Shown: positions 51,444 to 62,508 of the stretch, one piece after another
Layout of the letters: every line of letters begins with the position of its first letter
Numbering within the stretch: the first letter of the stretch is position 1
Source of the DNA: Melieria omissa
Taxonomy: Eukaryota > Arthropoda > Insecta > Diptera > Ulidiidae
Reading direction: 5' to 3'
NCBI GenBank assembly: GCA_963971225.1
Contig: OZ020269.1
Location: 9,244,201-9,308,200, forward strand
DNA: 64,000 bases
Notes under the pieces: model-generated
What the model saw: the letters and a program-made list of their open reading frames with translations, nothing else
What the model was told of the DNA's origin: nothing
Database searches by the model: none
Program-made: the position numbers and the translations under genes

Positions 51444-51518
51444 CTTTGGTGATGATATTTCAAAGTAGACAAGCATATAACAGAATATTTATGTTGAATA
51501 CTTTCGTCTGACTAGTTT
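51444..51518 (+). ncRNA. Box C/D snoRNA C (intron 3)
   Basis: Consensus box C GTGATGA at 51449-51455 and box D CTGA at 51508-51511, 73 nt before the 3' splice site. A C'-like ATGTTGA lies at 51491-51497. The sequence upstream of box D (GAATACTTTCGT) is the candidate guide; I could not place its target. The terminal stem is weak (ACT/AGT), which is why confidence is lower. Confidence 0.7.
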
Positions 51519-51699
51519 TATCTGAATTACTTTAATTTATAGTATGTATTACATGGTATAACACGAGTTTTTATTCATTTACAGCTGCCATGATCACTTA
51601 GGATATCTGAAAAGCCGAGTGAAGACGTTACATACATGTCACACTGGATGATTAGTGGATGTATGTATTTATTTTGGTTTTTTACAAAATTCTCAAACT

Positions 51700-51769
51700 A
51701 GGCAATGATGATTTTTAGTTATCCCTGTCATAAAGACAAGCTTGATGATAGTAAACACACTGATTGCAT
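51700..51769 (+). ncRNA. Box C/D snoRNA D (intron 4)
   Basis: Box C ATGATGA at 51705-51711, C' TTGATGA at 51742-51748 and box D CTGA at 51760-51763. A terminal stem GCAA (51702-51705) with TTGC (51764-51767) closes it. AGTTATCCCTGT (51717-51728) is complementary over 12 nt to the conserved 28S peptidyl-transferase-region sequence ACAGGGATAACT, from memory. The following CATA would be the degenerate D' box. Box D ends 68 nt before the acceptor. Confidence 0.82.
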
Positions 51770-52231
51770 TTTTAAATTTCAAACTTGCAAATATATTTCG
51801 TTGTACTTATGTGTAATATTTTTTCTTGCAGATGTGACCTCGAATCAATAGAAATTGAGAATGCGGGCTCCGCGACCTGCCAGAGTTGTCTTGCAATTGT
51901 TTTCGGTGTAATTTATCAAGTTACACAAAATGGAATCTGTATTGTACAAGTAGCAAAAAAAAGACCAACAAATAAAGAATGTGAAATACCACGTGTTACT
52001 TTTTATCTTTGATTTCGATTGATAGGGTCTGTGCCGTCTGTGTTTGGATGCCATTAGTCTCATAGGAATAGTTTCGGCTCACGAAGCCTGATTATCAATA
52101 AATACGTTCAGGAACATGAGCACAGTGCCATATAGTACTAGCTTAACTCTGCAGGAATAAAGAGCTCGATTCACAATAATTTCAGCATTTCTAAACAAAA
52201 GAAATTTTGATCTTTAAATGATTTTACAGAA

Positions 52232-52363
52232 TTGGGGGTTGAAACCCACCCCCCGAAATATTTGGATCGCCTATAAAACTACATACAAATTAAAAGGCAT
52301 TTTACAAATATTAAAGAATTACTTTTTGAAACCCCCCGCAATATTTTTCTGAATCCGCGCCTG
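52232..52363. mobile_element. hAT-like MITE, copy 3 (left end lost)
   Basis: About 130 bp related to 7140-7281: TTGGGGGTTGAAACCCACCC near the left, CCGAAATATT, ACTTTTTGAAACC, and the right terminus CTGAATCCGCGCCTG. The left inverted terminus is missing. GAATTGG occurs at both junctions (52229-52235 and 52364-52370), which may be chance or a partial target duplication. Confidence 0.7.
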
Positions 52364-52844
52364 GAATTGGTGAAGCCAAATTATGTCCATGGACTGGGCA
52401 AGTAATTTCCCTTGCACAGGCATCAGTGCTTATCGCCAAGAGGCAACGTTAAAAAAACAAAAAAAGTAAAGCTACTATTTTTTTGATTAAGGTGCTTTTG
52501 CTAATTTTTATTGTGAATTTATTTTAAGGATATAAAAACGAGAATTGGACACAAAAAATGAATCAGTTAAATTTTCTATTTAATTCGCCTCCGATTGAAA
52601 TGAGAGACCTGCCTTAGTTTTCACTAATGATTAAACTATAACTGTTGGTAATTGGCAAAAGATTAGTTTATAGCTGACCAGCAACATCCATTGTGAATGC
52701 GTTCACAATTGTAATTGCTCTGTCTGCATAAAATGAGATGACACGAGAACGGAACGCGACAGTGCATTGTACTGATTTCAGGGAAATAAAACACAAATTT
52801 ACACAAATAACTGTATACAGTTTGTTTTATGCTTCCAAACGAAA

Positions 52845-55800
52845 ATGAGCTGTGTATTTAACTACGAATTGCCTAATGGAGGCTTAAATACTTGCTCGTA
52901 CTTGAACGCAGAGGGAAACATCAAATTCGATCCGCCAGTGTATGAACAGCGGTATACAACGGCCATTCGTATATTGGAGGATGCTCGCTGGGGCCAGACA
53001 TTCAAAAAGGTATTAATTGATACTGGAGCAGCTATCCTATGGTGATGGAGTGTACCTCAATTTTGCACTTGCTTTTAGGTTGTCGATTTCGGTTGTGCCG
53101 AGATGCGCCTGCTACCACTGTTGCGGCGGGTCGATTGCATTGAACATATACTGGAGGTAAGTGGAACGAAGTGCCGGTATATATGTATGTAAGGTTATGT
53201 CCGGTTTCAGTTTGAGTGAAGATTCTGTTGCAACTTAAATTTGTACAAAAAGTTTCGTAGACGAAAGTTGTTGATTCTTTGTTTTTTAGAAAGAAAAAGT
53301 TTTCCCAATAAAATGTGAATCAAACTAAGTAAACGAAATTTTGTTGTTAATGAAGAGTAAAATATCTTAATTTTGCGTGCTAAGTAATTTAATTGATAAC
53401 TAACGATACGAAACTTTAAAAAAGATTTCTCCTTTAAAACTTTAAAAAAGATTTCCTTTCTTATGGTAATCGAACCTATTTATGATTCAAATGTGTTCAA
53501 GATATACACATTTTAGTCCTATGCATGAGTTGATATTTGTTTGCAGAGTTCATGCTAAGGATGTCATAATTCTTTTTAATGCACTATTTTCCCAGTCACT
53601 TCAAATTAGTCCAACGTATCTAAGCAGCATTTATGATACACCAGTTGCGAAATATGAAAACACAGCGAATTGAATTTAATTGTTTATTTATATTATTTTC
53701 TGTGTGCATAACCTATGAAGATTTATAGTATAATTTTATTTACTCCAGTTATTCAATTACTAATATGTAGTTCACTTAAGATCTAAAAATCATTTACGAT
53801 AAACAATTTAAATTAAGAAGCTACTCCTATTTTCTTTTTTGCGATTAATTCAAGCAACTGAAACAAGAAACAATAAAATAATTTCTCAACCTTTAACTTC
53901 TCGCAAGGTGATTTATGTTCGGCTAATAAGTAAAGAATAAGCAAAATGAAAATGTAATACAAAACGGAGGCACACTCGCGTTCCCTACAGCTAATAAGCA
54001 ATTTAGAATCTAAATGAACATGATTAATATAGTAATAGTGTTTGTGAAGATGAGCAAATTTAATTAGGTAATGTTGGCAGATCGAAAGCAGAAGAGGGAG
54101 AGAAATTACACTCAAACTTAAGCCCTAAAATAGTTAAAAAACGACAAAATGCCAATCGAGTATCCGCTATCATATCAGATTATTGGACGTGCATTACTAC
54201 GTAAACTACTAAAAATGATTGAAGCTAGTAAAATAAACCGATGCTCAAGAATGGTTTAAATTAAAACGATATTTTTAGTTGCTGGAAGCATGTAACGGCG
54301 TGGTCACTATGGCTCTCGCGCAATTTGAATTACGTAATCCCGTTTTTCTGAGTTGTGGCTGCTTCCGTATTTAAACTTTCATTTACATTTAGAGAAATTA
54401 GTGTGTATAACGCTAATTTCTTCATCTACAACTGGTCTAGTTTTGGTTGCCTTCTCGTTATTTTGAACTGATCCTTTAGCACTGCTGTTCATACTCGTTT
54501 CGATTTCTTTCAATAAAAATGTACCTATAATTACTTAAATAGTTTATTTTATTTTGTGTAATTTGTTCGTATTTAACTTCCACTTCTTTTCTCTCTTCCT
54601 TTTGCTTCGGTTACAATTTTAACTTTGTATTTTCGCATCTTGCATTGAAAATAAAAGAAATGAAAACAAACCAATACACAAGATTCTGCCGTCCTCATCG
54701 CTCTCTTAATGAATTCAATTTATAATTTTTCGGATCTCGCGATTCCGCTGGCTGCGCGCACGGTTCACGCTAACCTCCAAAGAACTCTTAATTATGAAAC
54801 TAATTAAATTTTTCTGCAGTTGGAAACGAAAATTGGTGCAAATCCAATTGGTTGATCGTTCGCCTCGCCAACAACGGCCTCATGTCTCACTTTTTACAAT
54901 GTCGTGTGGCGGCGGCCGCCGCTACCGCCGCGCTGCTTCCTCGATAATACATGGATTCATTGTTGATTTTCTTCCACACGTTGAAGAGACTGCACACGTC
55001 CGGACTGAAATTTGAATTGCTCTCCTGCTCCATTAGCTCCTCACCCCCCTCCGTATCAGTCTTAATTAGGCAGCGCCGAGTGCGCCGCTCTGGCAGCTTT
55101 CCACCACCAGCGCCATACGCGCCATGGCCGTGACTATTGCTAAAGCCATGCCCATTATGCAGATATCGCGCTGTGTGCTGGCAAAGCTCCCCAGCCGTTG
55201 TATTGTTTGCAACACTGAGGTCAGTTTCACCCCCGCTTGCTGTTGTCGCTTTGCGCTTGCAACGCGTGGCACTGCCACGTTTGCTGTTGCTTTGCGTACT
55301 ACATTTTGTTGCGATAGTTGTGCAACTGCGTGCAGATCTTGTTGCCGCGGTAGTTTTTGATGTCGACGTCGCTCCTCTCCTGGCTCCGCCGTTACTTCGG
55401 GAGCGACTTTGCTCCGTCAGCGTTGTTTTTGAAGAATTTTTTCGCGTGCTTGTTAACGCTGTTTTTGTAGATCTAGTATTGTGTGCGCGCTTGGAGCGTC
55501 CATTCTGTAGGTTCTGTTCGGAAGCTTCTGTAGCGTCCGTCTCTACCTCTTCATCATCGTTTTCTTGCTCCTCCTCCTTTTCGTCGTCCTGTGTGTTGTC
55601 GACCTCTTCATCGTCTTCGTCCGCCTCATCATCATCATTATCATCATCATCTTCCTCCTCTACTTGTTCATGGCTCTCCTCGTTTTCTTCCATCTCCACA
55701 TCAGCCTGCATGCAGAAACAAAAAAACGTACTGTCACATTTTTTGTCGTTTTCTTTAAGACTCAAGCGCTTACTTCTTGTTCGTCATTTTCTGCCTCCTC

Positions 55801-58800
55801 CTCCTCCTCCTCATCGTCCACATCCGGCGTCATTTCTTCACCCTTCTCCTTTATAAGACGTCCACTCTGTTTAAGGCGCTGTTGAATTTCCAGAATAGCG
55901 TACGTTGGCTTCCCCTCGTACCGGCGCACTGTTGGCTGCTGCACATCACTCAGTTCCTCCTCGCGATCGAACTCCTTCTCGGCACGCTCGCGCGCTATCT
56001 GATCTGGATCCTGTGACAGTATTTCGGCCCACGAGAACTTCTTTTTCTTTAGAGATTTTTTATCGGACTTGGAGCGCAAATTTTTGGGTGACACTCTGTT
56101 AGAGAGGGTGCGCTCATGGAATGGCGTGCCCACCGACAGGTTCTTCATAATACTCCAGGCGTTGCCATTGTGCTTATTCATCTCGAATATGTCGTTCTTG
56201 TTCTCAATCTCCTCTTTGACTCGCACACAAGTACGCACAATTTCGTGGCTATTCAGGCGCATGTCGGCAATCGCGTACCCGAGCTGCTGGAATTCGCGCT
56301 CGAAAATGCGTCGGTAGCGCGCGTAATCCGGCCGCTCATGGTAGGCGAGTTGACCGACATGATGCAGAAACTCACCCAAATACTTGGGCACCTGTTTGCC
56401 ATAAATTTGCTTCAGCATCTCGCGCACATCCGTCATCAGGTACTCCTTGGCGCGGTGCACTTTCTCTTGCTGGTGCTGCGTGGCGGCGTCCTTCCAAGGC
56501 AAGTAGCCCTGAGACCAGAATATCAGGTTGTAGCCCAGACACTCCAGGTCGCTGCGCCGGGAATGAGCGCCCATGTGCGCGTCTCGCGATGTGAACTCGA
56601 GCGTGCCGTCGTGAGCACGGCGTTGATCCATTACGAACGGGCGGTGTATCCCGTTGTCCATGAACTTGGAAGCCAAACCGAAATCAATAAGAAAAATGCG
56701 CTCCTCCTCTACGGCGACAAGGGATTCGACAGCGCCATTGCCATTACCATTGGTACTGCACTTTTGATTCTGACCATTGCCGGCAGCTGATCCGCTTAAG
56801 AGCTTCTCTTGGCGACGCGTTAGGCGTTTGTCTGCTGCGGAGGCATTTGTAGAGGCGCTGGACTTTTTATTGGCTGCGGAACGACGTACCGAGCGCGGCA
56901 AGAACTCTTCGGATTCATCATCCGATGAGGTGGACTTGAAATCGGCGGATCCTTCCTTCACAGGAACGCCGTCCTCATTGAAAAATTCCGAGTAGCTAAT
57001 TCGTTTTGTGGGGCGCAGGTAATGCGACTTGACCATTTCTTCGTAGATGGAGTTGCGCTTCTGACGGCGACACGAACGTACCTATTAAACAAAACAAGAA
57101 TATTTCAATAAACAATCATATTTCAGTGACATTGCTCGGTTAATCCACTCATTTATGCTACAAATGAGTAACAGTTTCTGTTCTTACCGGGTTTGAGCCG
57201 CTGAACTCTACGATAGCATTGCGTGGTCGTCGCTTGCGATTCCGATTTACTGGTGTCTCGTAAATACCCACGCTGTTACTGTTGCTGTTATTACTATTGC
57301 TCGTTGCACCGTCATCGAAATCCTCGTCCTCCTCATCGTCCGCGTACGTCTGCCGTTTCAGCACAAAATCTGCATCATCGTCGTCGTCATCGTTGGCCTC
57401 CTGCTCTGAGCTGTTGCCACTGTCCGTGGTTTGCTGCTTCTCTTCGTAATGTTCGTCGTACTTGGATGCCTTGATAGTTGCGCCAGTAGCCGTGGCTGCG
57501 CGTGATTTGCCGGTCCCTGCTTCTTTCTTGTAGTACATGCACTTGGAAATCATTAGATTCTGTGCCTTGACATCATTGTGGCAGTACCCCTTGTCATGCA
57601 AGGACTCCAGTACATTGACTATTTGTATGGCCAATGTTAGCACTGATTTCTGATGAACACGACAGTTTTTGATGAGCGAGTGCAGATCACGGTCGAAGCG
57701 TTGCAGCACAAGAAAGCGATAGCGGGCGTCACCAAAGTAATGCGAGCCGGAGGCAATGTAGTCGGGTATGCCGGACGGCGGATGGGACTCCAGTGTGCCC
57801 GGCTTCTGCTCTTCTTTTTCCGGCTTATTTTGGTCGGCTATAAAAGCAACAAAAATTTAGCATCAAGAAAATCATGCACATGGTAACGATCGCGATACTT
57901 ACAACTCTTTTTGGCAGTATTCATCAGACAATGAATCTCCACGAACAGTGGCCCGTTGGAGTGGGGTTCAATTTTGACTACAAACTTGGCGTTCTCATTC
58001 GTAACGGGCGCGCTGATACTGTCCGAGGCCAAGAATATTTCGCCAAAATTGCCTTTGCCTGAAAAAAATTAAATACATACAGCAGAAAAAATCAATTGCG
58101 CATCAAAATGTATGATTAATGCTGCAATAGCAAACGAAAACAATGCAGACATTTAATTTACTGACTATTGTCCAACACACCGCACTCGTGGCACCCTACC
58201 ACTACTAATAAGCAAATGGAAATTGTGTGAGAGAATTAATCTTTAACTTTCATTAAGAGTTAATGCTTCAAACATTTTTATCGTATGGACAACCGGCAAC
58301 TTATTGTTAATTGATGCCATCACAGGTGTTTGAAAATTCACAAAAACTGACTGTAGCGTGTAGAATGGTGAAAAAAATGTTAAAGAATTTACATGACAAC
58401 ACGAAAAGTTTGAAGTCTTAAAACAAATAAAAAATAGTAAGCAATTGAGACGCCAATCGGATGGTGACATCAGCTGCACTCTTATCACCAGTTGTCATCA
58501 TCGCCAGGTATACGGATGAACGGGTGGTCGGATTACAGCATATTTACATCGAATAAGCGGAACTTACCAATGGGTCTGCCCAGACGCCACGGCTTTTGTG
58601 TCAGGTCGTACAAAATGGTGCCGTTAACCACCGACGGCAACAACGTGTACACTGGCTTCGGCGACTCATTTACCGAACTGTCCACCCCTGCACCGCTGGC
58701 ATTGATAGTAACCGAGCTGTTCAGTAATATGGAAGAATTGTTGGCGTGCTTGGTTGATAGGCTGCGTGCCGGAGGCGTGGTCATTCCAGCCGTATCGTTC

Positions 58801-61800
58801 GACGACGAGTCCTCATCGTCGTTTTCGTGCCAGTAGTTGGCAGAGGCCGTCAAGCGAACCACTTTCGCTGCCTCAGTACCTGTAGCGGCGGAATTGCGCT
58901 TACGTTTGCGAATGGTGCGACCGGCGGTAGCTGAGGGCGTTACATGTTTGGGCTCAGTGGGCGCGACGGCAATGCGTTTGCCCATGATATGCTAGGGGGC
59001 CGGCAATCAGGAGCAGGCGGCAGTCGGGATGTGCAGGTCTCCTCTGGTCAAGATTCTCAATTGCAATCCTTCGAAAGGTCCGTTTCAAAAAATGCCAACG
59101 GATTCGTTAAACATTGGTCTTGATTCTATGTGGTGAACCCAATGTTATCCTATGTAAACGCGACTTTAAGTGGATGAAAGCAGGTCTCAATTGGCCAGTG
59201 CCCGTTTCCTACGGACGATGGATGCGTAATGTTATTCGTCGTTCTTGGCGAATTCAGTTTTACTTTGATTCAGTCTCGGTCTCTGCTTGTGTTGTTGTAC
59301 AAGTGTGTGAAAAAAGGAACGTAAACGCTTTTTGTTTTTACGGTTGTTATGCTTGTTCGCGGGTCTTCAACTACCACTCTATTTTCTCACTGTTTCTGGC
59401 AATTTTTGTTGTGCTTTTGTTATTGCTGGTTAGTTATTTGCTCTGCTTTGTGAATTTCCTTTCGTTTTGTGGTTATGAATGCAAGTCGGGTTCCACGAAT
59501 CAGTATGAAAAGATGGGAGAGAAACGTTAAAAATTAGTGGAATAATTAGGCGCCCTTAGTATGTGTGCGAGTATTTATTTTGTTTTTTGTTTGATCTGTG
59601 AGTGCTGTGTGTGGAGCTTTTGCTTCAGTCTCCTCAGGTACTTTGTGCGAATTGCTTTGTTGTTATCGCAGTCGTTATTAACGCGTTCATTTTGCATTTT
59701 TCGCGTGGTTCTTTGCAAATAATTCTAATCAATTCTGAAATGTGCCTATTTGTTTTATTCCCGTTAATTTCTAGCTGAAGAACATCTGTGTCATGAGTGT
59801 TAATTGTTCCATAATAAATGGACTTAGATGAAATGCACACACAAATCTCGCAAATCTATTTTTAAACAGAACTTATTTACGAATGTTTTCAAAAATTTTA
59901 TTTCAATAACATCTCCAAAAACTGCATTCGCGCTATGTTTTTGTTTACACACGACAGATTGGATAATAATTTATTTTCCTAATCAATATTTCACTTTCAT
60001 ATTCATATTCCCCTCTACTCGACTACTCTTCGGTATTTGGCAGCACTGATCGCACTGACCCTATAAAGACGCAATCGAATGTGTTTTTGTTTTTCTCGCT
60101 TTTCCCTGTTCCACAATGACAGTTTTCTCTGTGGAGTCCCAACTTGAAAGGGGCGAAGCATTGGTGCTAATGGAAGCTAATTGTACAATATTTCCTATGA
60201 TTTTCACTAATTTAGCACTTGAACTCACTTTTTCACTTAAATGTCAACAGTTGCATGTAATTTTATAACCGGCCGAAACCCGACACATAAGCGTAAGCAG
60301 CTTGCTAACACGAAATCGCAATCACAGAAACGGGGTGAGCACTAAATACTGGTCACACTAGCGCCAAGCGCAAGGCACGCAATGCGAAAGTCTGGTTGTA
60401 CGGCGAAAAGTGGAAAAACATACGGAATGGCAGGGAATAAGCGTGAGACGGAGACAACGCCGACCGACAGCGGCTGCCACTCCGGCGACCGCGGCGCAGC
60501 CAAAGGCAGAGACGATGGCGGCGACGACGACGACACGACCGCGGCTCGGTTGCAGTACAACGAAAATTTTTCTTTCATTCAGCCCGAGTTGAAAATCGAT
60601 GCACCGCGTAGCTATGACAAATGGAATATTGAACACTATTTCTGTATTTTCATCTCACACTCGAAAATACCAAAATTTTCGTTAACATTCGTGTTACACT
60701 GCTTTTGTGTTGTCCGCGATACGATCATGTACGATTTAATTTGTTAATTTTGGCTTGTTGCAAGAGCAAAAATAAGGAAACGATTCGTTTTGAACTGGCT
60801 GACGGGCTGGCTCGTTCACTTTTCTGCCTTTCAATTTTTTTCCTTTTCGTTTCGTTCGTTTCAATTTCAACTCAGAAATTGAAAATGAAAAAGAGAAGAA
60901 AAATTGCCTTCGTCCGTCGATAAAAACCTCACTTTGCACTTGAAGAAGCACTTTCTTTCCTGGCGTTTTTGCTCGCGTAACCGCACACTATTCACACACT
61001 TTCAATTTCCATCGATCAATTGTTCTTTTTCCCGCACTTTTAGCATATTTTGATGTAATAATTTGTTTACCGTTGAGGGAAAACTGAAGGAAACTTACAG
61101 AAGTGCAGCCTCTTCGTTCACAATCGTCTTCACACAAAGTACACACACAAACGCAGCGAAATAGCCGTTGTGTTCCGATGTCTCTGCGTTCACAGGCGAC
61201 AGTAAACGGCCGCGGCGATTTTCTCCTCGTTTAATTTAACGAAGGTTCGCTGCATCTCACCATATGTTGTAATGGCTAATACGACTGCTTCTTACAGTCA
61301 GCGCTGTTCACAATTGTTATTCACAATGAAATGGGTTTACCGGTAGAATTATTCGAATAACCAGTTAATGAGTTCAGTCCTACTCCGGAGTGTAGGTCTG
61401 GTCATTGAAGTAACTTGAAATAATTATGCAGAAGTTACGGTTATACTTGTAGGTCGATATTGACGAAACCTTGTTGCGAGCCCATCAAATGCGTGCTGAG
61501 CCCTTAGTTTCTGATTACCTACAAAAACGCCAGAATCCACTACGTGTTGAAGTACTGCAGGGCAGTATTACTGCATCAGTAGAAAATTTACGAAATGTGG
61601 ATGCTGTCATAGGACTAGAAATGTAAGTAAATACATATTTTAAGCGTTGCATATCGATTACTGATAACATGCAATTTTTAATTTAAATTTGCAACAGCAT
61701 TGAGCATCTGTATCCGGAAACTTTGGAGGGTATACCAAGCAATGTTTTCGGTTTTGTACAGCCAAAAATCGCAGTTTTCTCAACACCTAACTCTGAATTC

Positions 61801-62508
61801 AATGTATTGTTCCAGCCGCTTCTTGAAAATGGCTTTCGCCATTTGGATCACAAATTCGAGTGGACTCGCGCTGAGTTCAAACAGTGGGCGCTGAACATAT
61901 GCAAACGTTATCCCAACTATAGTGTGGCGTTTATGGGCGTTGGTAAGCCGCCACCTGACCGAAAGAAGATTGGATATGTTACACAAATTGCAATTTTCGC
62001 ACGTAACGACGTCTTAAAACGACCGCTAGTAGATCCTCTCAATACAGACATTCCGCCGGATGTGAATTCAGATGCGGCTGTACAATATAAGGAGATTTTC
62101 TCTGTGGATTTTCCATTTTATCGTGACGAACGTACAAAAGAGGAGATGATACGGGACGAGGTTCGCTATCATATAGGTCGCTGCAGACGCGTCGATCGGT
62201 ATTTCAATCGTGAGCGAGCTATCTATCAGGTTCCGTTGTCAACGCTGTTGGATTATACGGCATCACTTGGTGCCAGCAAGGCAGATGTACTTGCAGTGTT
62301 GCAGGCTGATAAATTCGAAGTGGAACGGGACTTTGTAGTGCTGCCGGAGTACGACGAGGACGATGAAAGCTATCGCCGCTACGACGACTGCTTTGATGAC
62401 GAATATGGTTGTTATGATGTGAATGCTGAAGATGATGAGGAATTAGCCGCTGGTACCACCTACAAGCGTAATGATGTCACTTACGATTCCGAAGAAAACT
62501 GGGACTAA
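52845..62508 (+). CDS. Hen1: Hen1: small-RNA 2'-O-methyltransferase, with a kinase gene nested in intron 2
   Basis: Methylates the 3'-terminal 2'-OH of piRNAs and Ago2-loaded siRNAs, stabilising them. Four exons, 52845-53009, 53079-53156, 61453-61622 and 61698-62508, give 407 residues; frame is kept at every GT-AG junction. SAM-binding segment VVDFGCAEMRLLP (residues 56-68); metal and catalytic motif E-x-x-E-H at residues 137-141 (GLEIIEHLYPETL); followed by VVFSTPN-like VFSTPNSEFN, the His in HLDHKFEWTRAEF, and a C-terminal acidic tail. Length is close to the fly protein of about 390 residues. The second intron (53157-61452) is 8296 bp and contains the whole VRK-like kinase gene on the opposite strand. 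If exons 1-2 were read alone they would look like a truncated gene; the C-terminal exons 8 kb away complete it. Confidence 0.93.
53157..54886. other. Hen1 intron 2, part downstream of the nested kinase
   Basis: 1.7 kb with no plus-strand coding exon. The nested gene's 3' UTR occupies the right end; on the minus strand an AATAAA lies at 54548-54543, about 340 nt past the kinase stop codon. Confidence 0.5.
54887..58985 (-). CDS. VRK-family protein kinase with a large insert before DFG
   Basis: Divergent vaccinia-related-kinase family (casein-kinase-1 group), closest in layout to Drosophila CG8878 rather than ball, as far as I can judge. Five exons on the minus strand: 58985-58568, 58058-57903, 57837-57188, 57081-55774, 55705-54887; 1116 residues. 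The N-terminal tail of about 120 residues is basic and Ser-rich. Kinase domain: GKGNFGEIF, FVVKIEPH, then catalytic loop CHNDVKAQNLM (H278, N279, D280; the usual position 2 residue differs), then an insert of about 235 residues rich in Asp/Glu/Ser, then DFG at D541 (LIDFGLASKF). After the VRK segment RSDLECLGYNLIFW come a basic KKSLKKKKFSW patch, a long Asp/Glu tract (about residues 830-910) and a Ser/Thr/Arg tail. Likely nuclear. Whether it is catalytically active is open: the Lys, Asp and DFG are all present. Confidence 0.92.
58986..61452. other. Hen1 intron 2, part upstream of the nested kinase
   Basis: About 2.5 kb holding the promoter and 5' UTR of the nested minus-strand kinase gene. 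A GC-rich patch at 60360-60600 has open frames on both strands (plus 60382-60747; minus 60358-60636) without recognisable families; it may be a promoter-associated region. No Hen1 exon is missing here: the frame joins 53156 directly to 61453. Confidence 0.45.

Larger units (their letters stand above)
50760..52000 (+). ncRNA. Non-coding snoRNA host gene (five exons, four snoRNA-bearing introns)
   Basis: Splice signals define exons ?-50873, 51089-51193, 51359-51412, 51585-51660 and 51832 to about 52000. Donors: GTAAGTAG, GTTAGTAC, GTGAGTTT, GTATGTAT; acceptors TTTGTAG, TTTTGCAG, TTTACAG, TTCTTGCAG. A poly(A) signal AATAAA is at 51971-51976. The exons have no conserved long ORF. Each intron (215, 165, 172 and 171 bp) holds one box C/D snoRNA whose D box ends 73, 66, 73 and 68 nt before the 3' splice site, the spacing known for intron-encoded C/D snoRNAs. 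This matches the layout of UHG-type host genes of flies and vertebrates, where the introns rather than the exons are the product. The 5' end is inferred. Confidence 0.85.

Noticed and set aside
52845..53156. Hen1 as a truncated pseudogene
   Set aside because: The missing C-terminal half was found in frame at 61453-62508, so the gene is complete.
55137..55885. Long plus-strand frames rich in Ser, Val and Phe opposite the kinase C-terminus
   Set aside because: They are mirror images of the Asp/Glu and Ser/Arg repeats coded on the minus strand.
60358..60747. Overlapping frames on both strands in a GC-rich patch inside Hen1 intron 2
   Set aside because: Low-complexity Asp/Thr/Gly composition, no domain, and location at the nested kinase gene's upstream region suggest promoter or 5' UTR rather than a coding gene.
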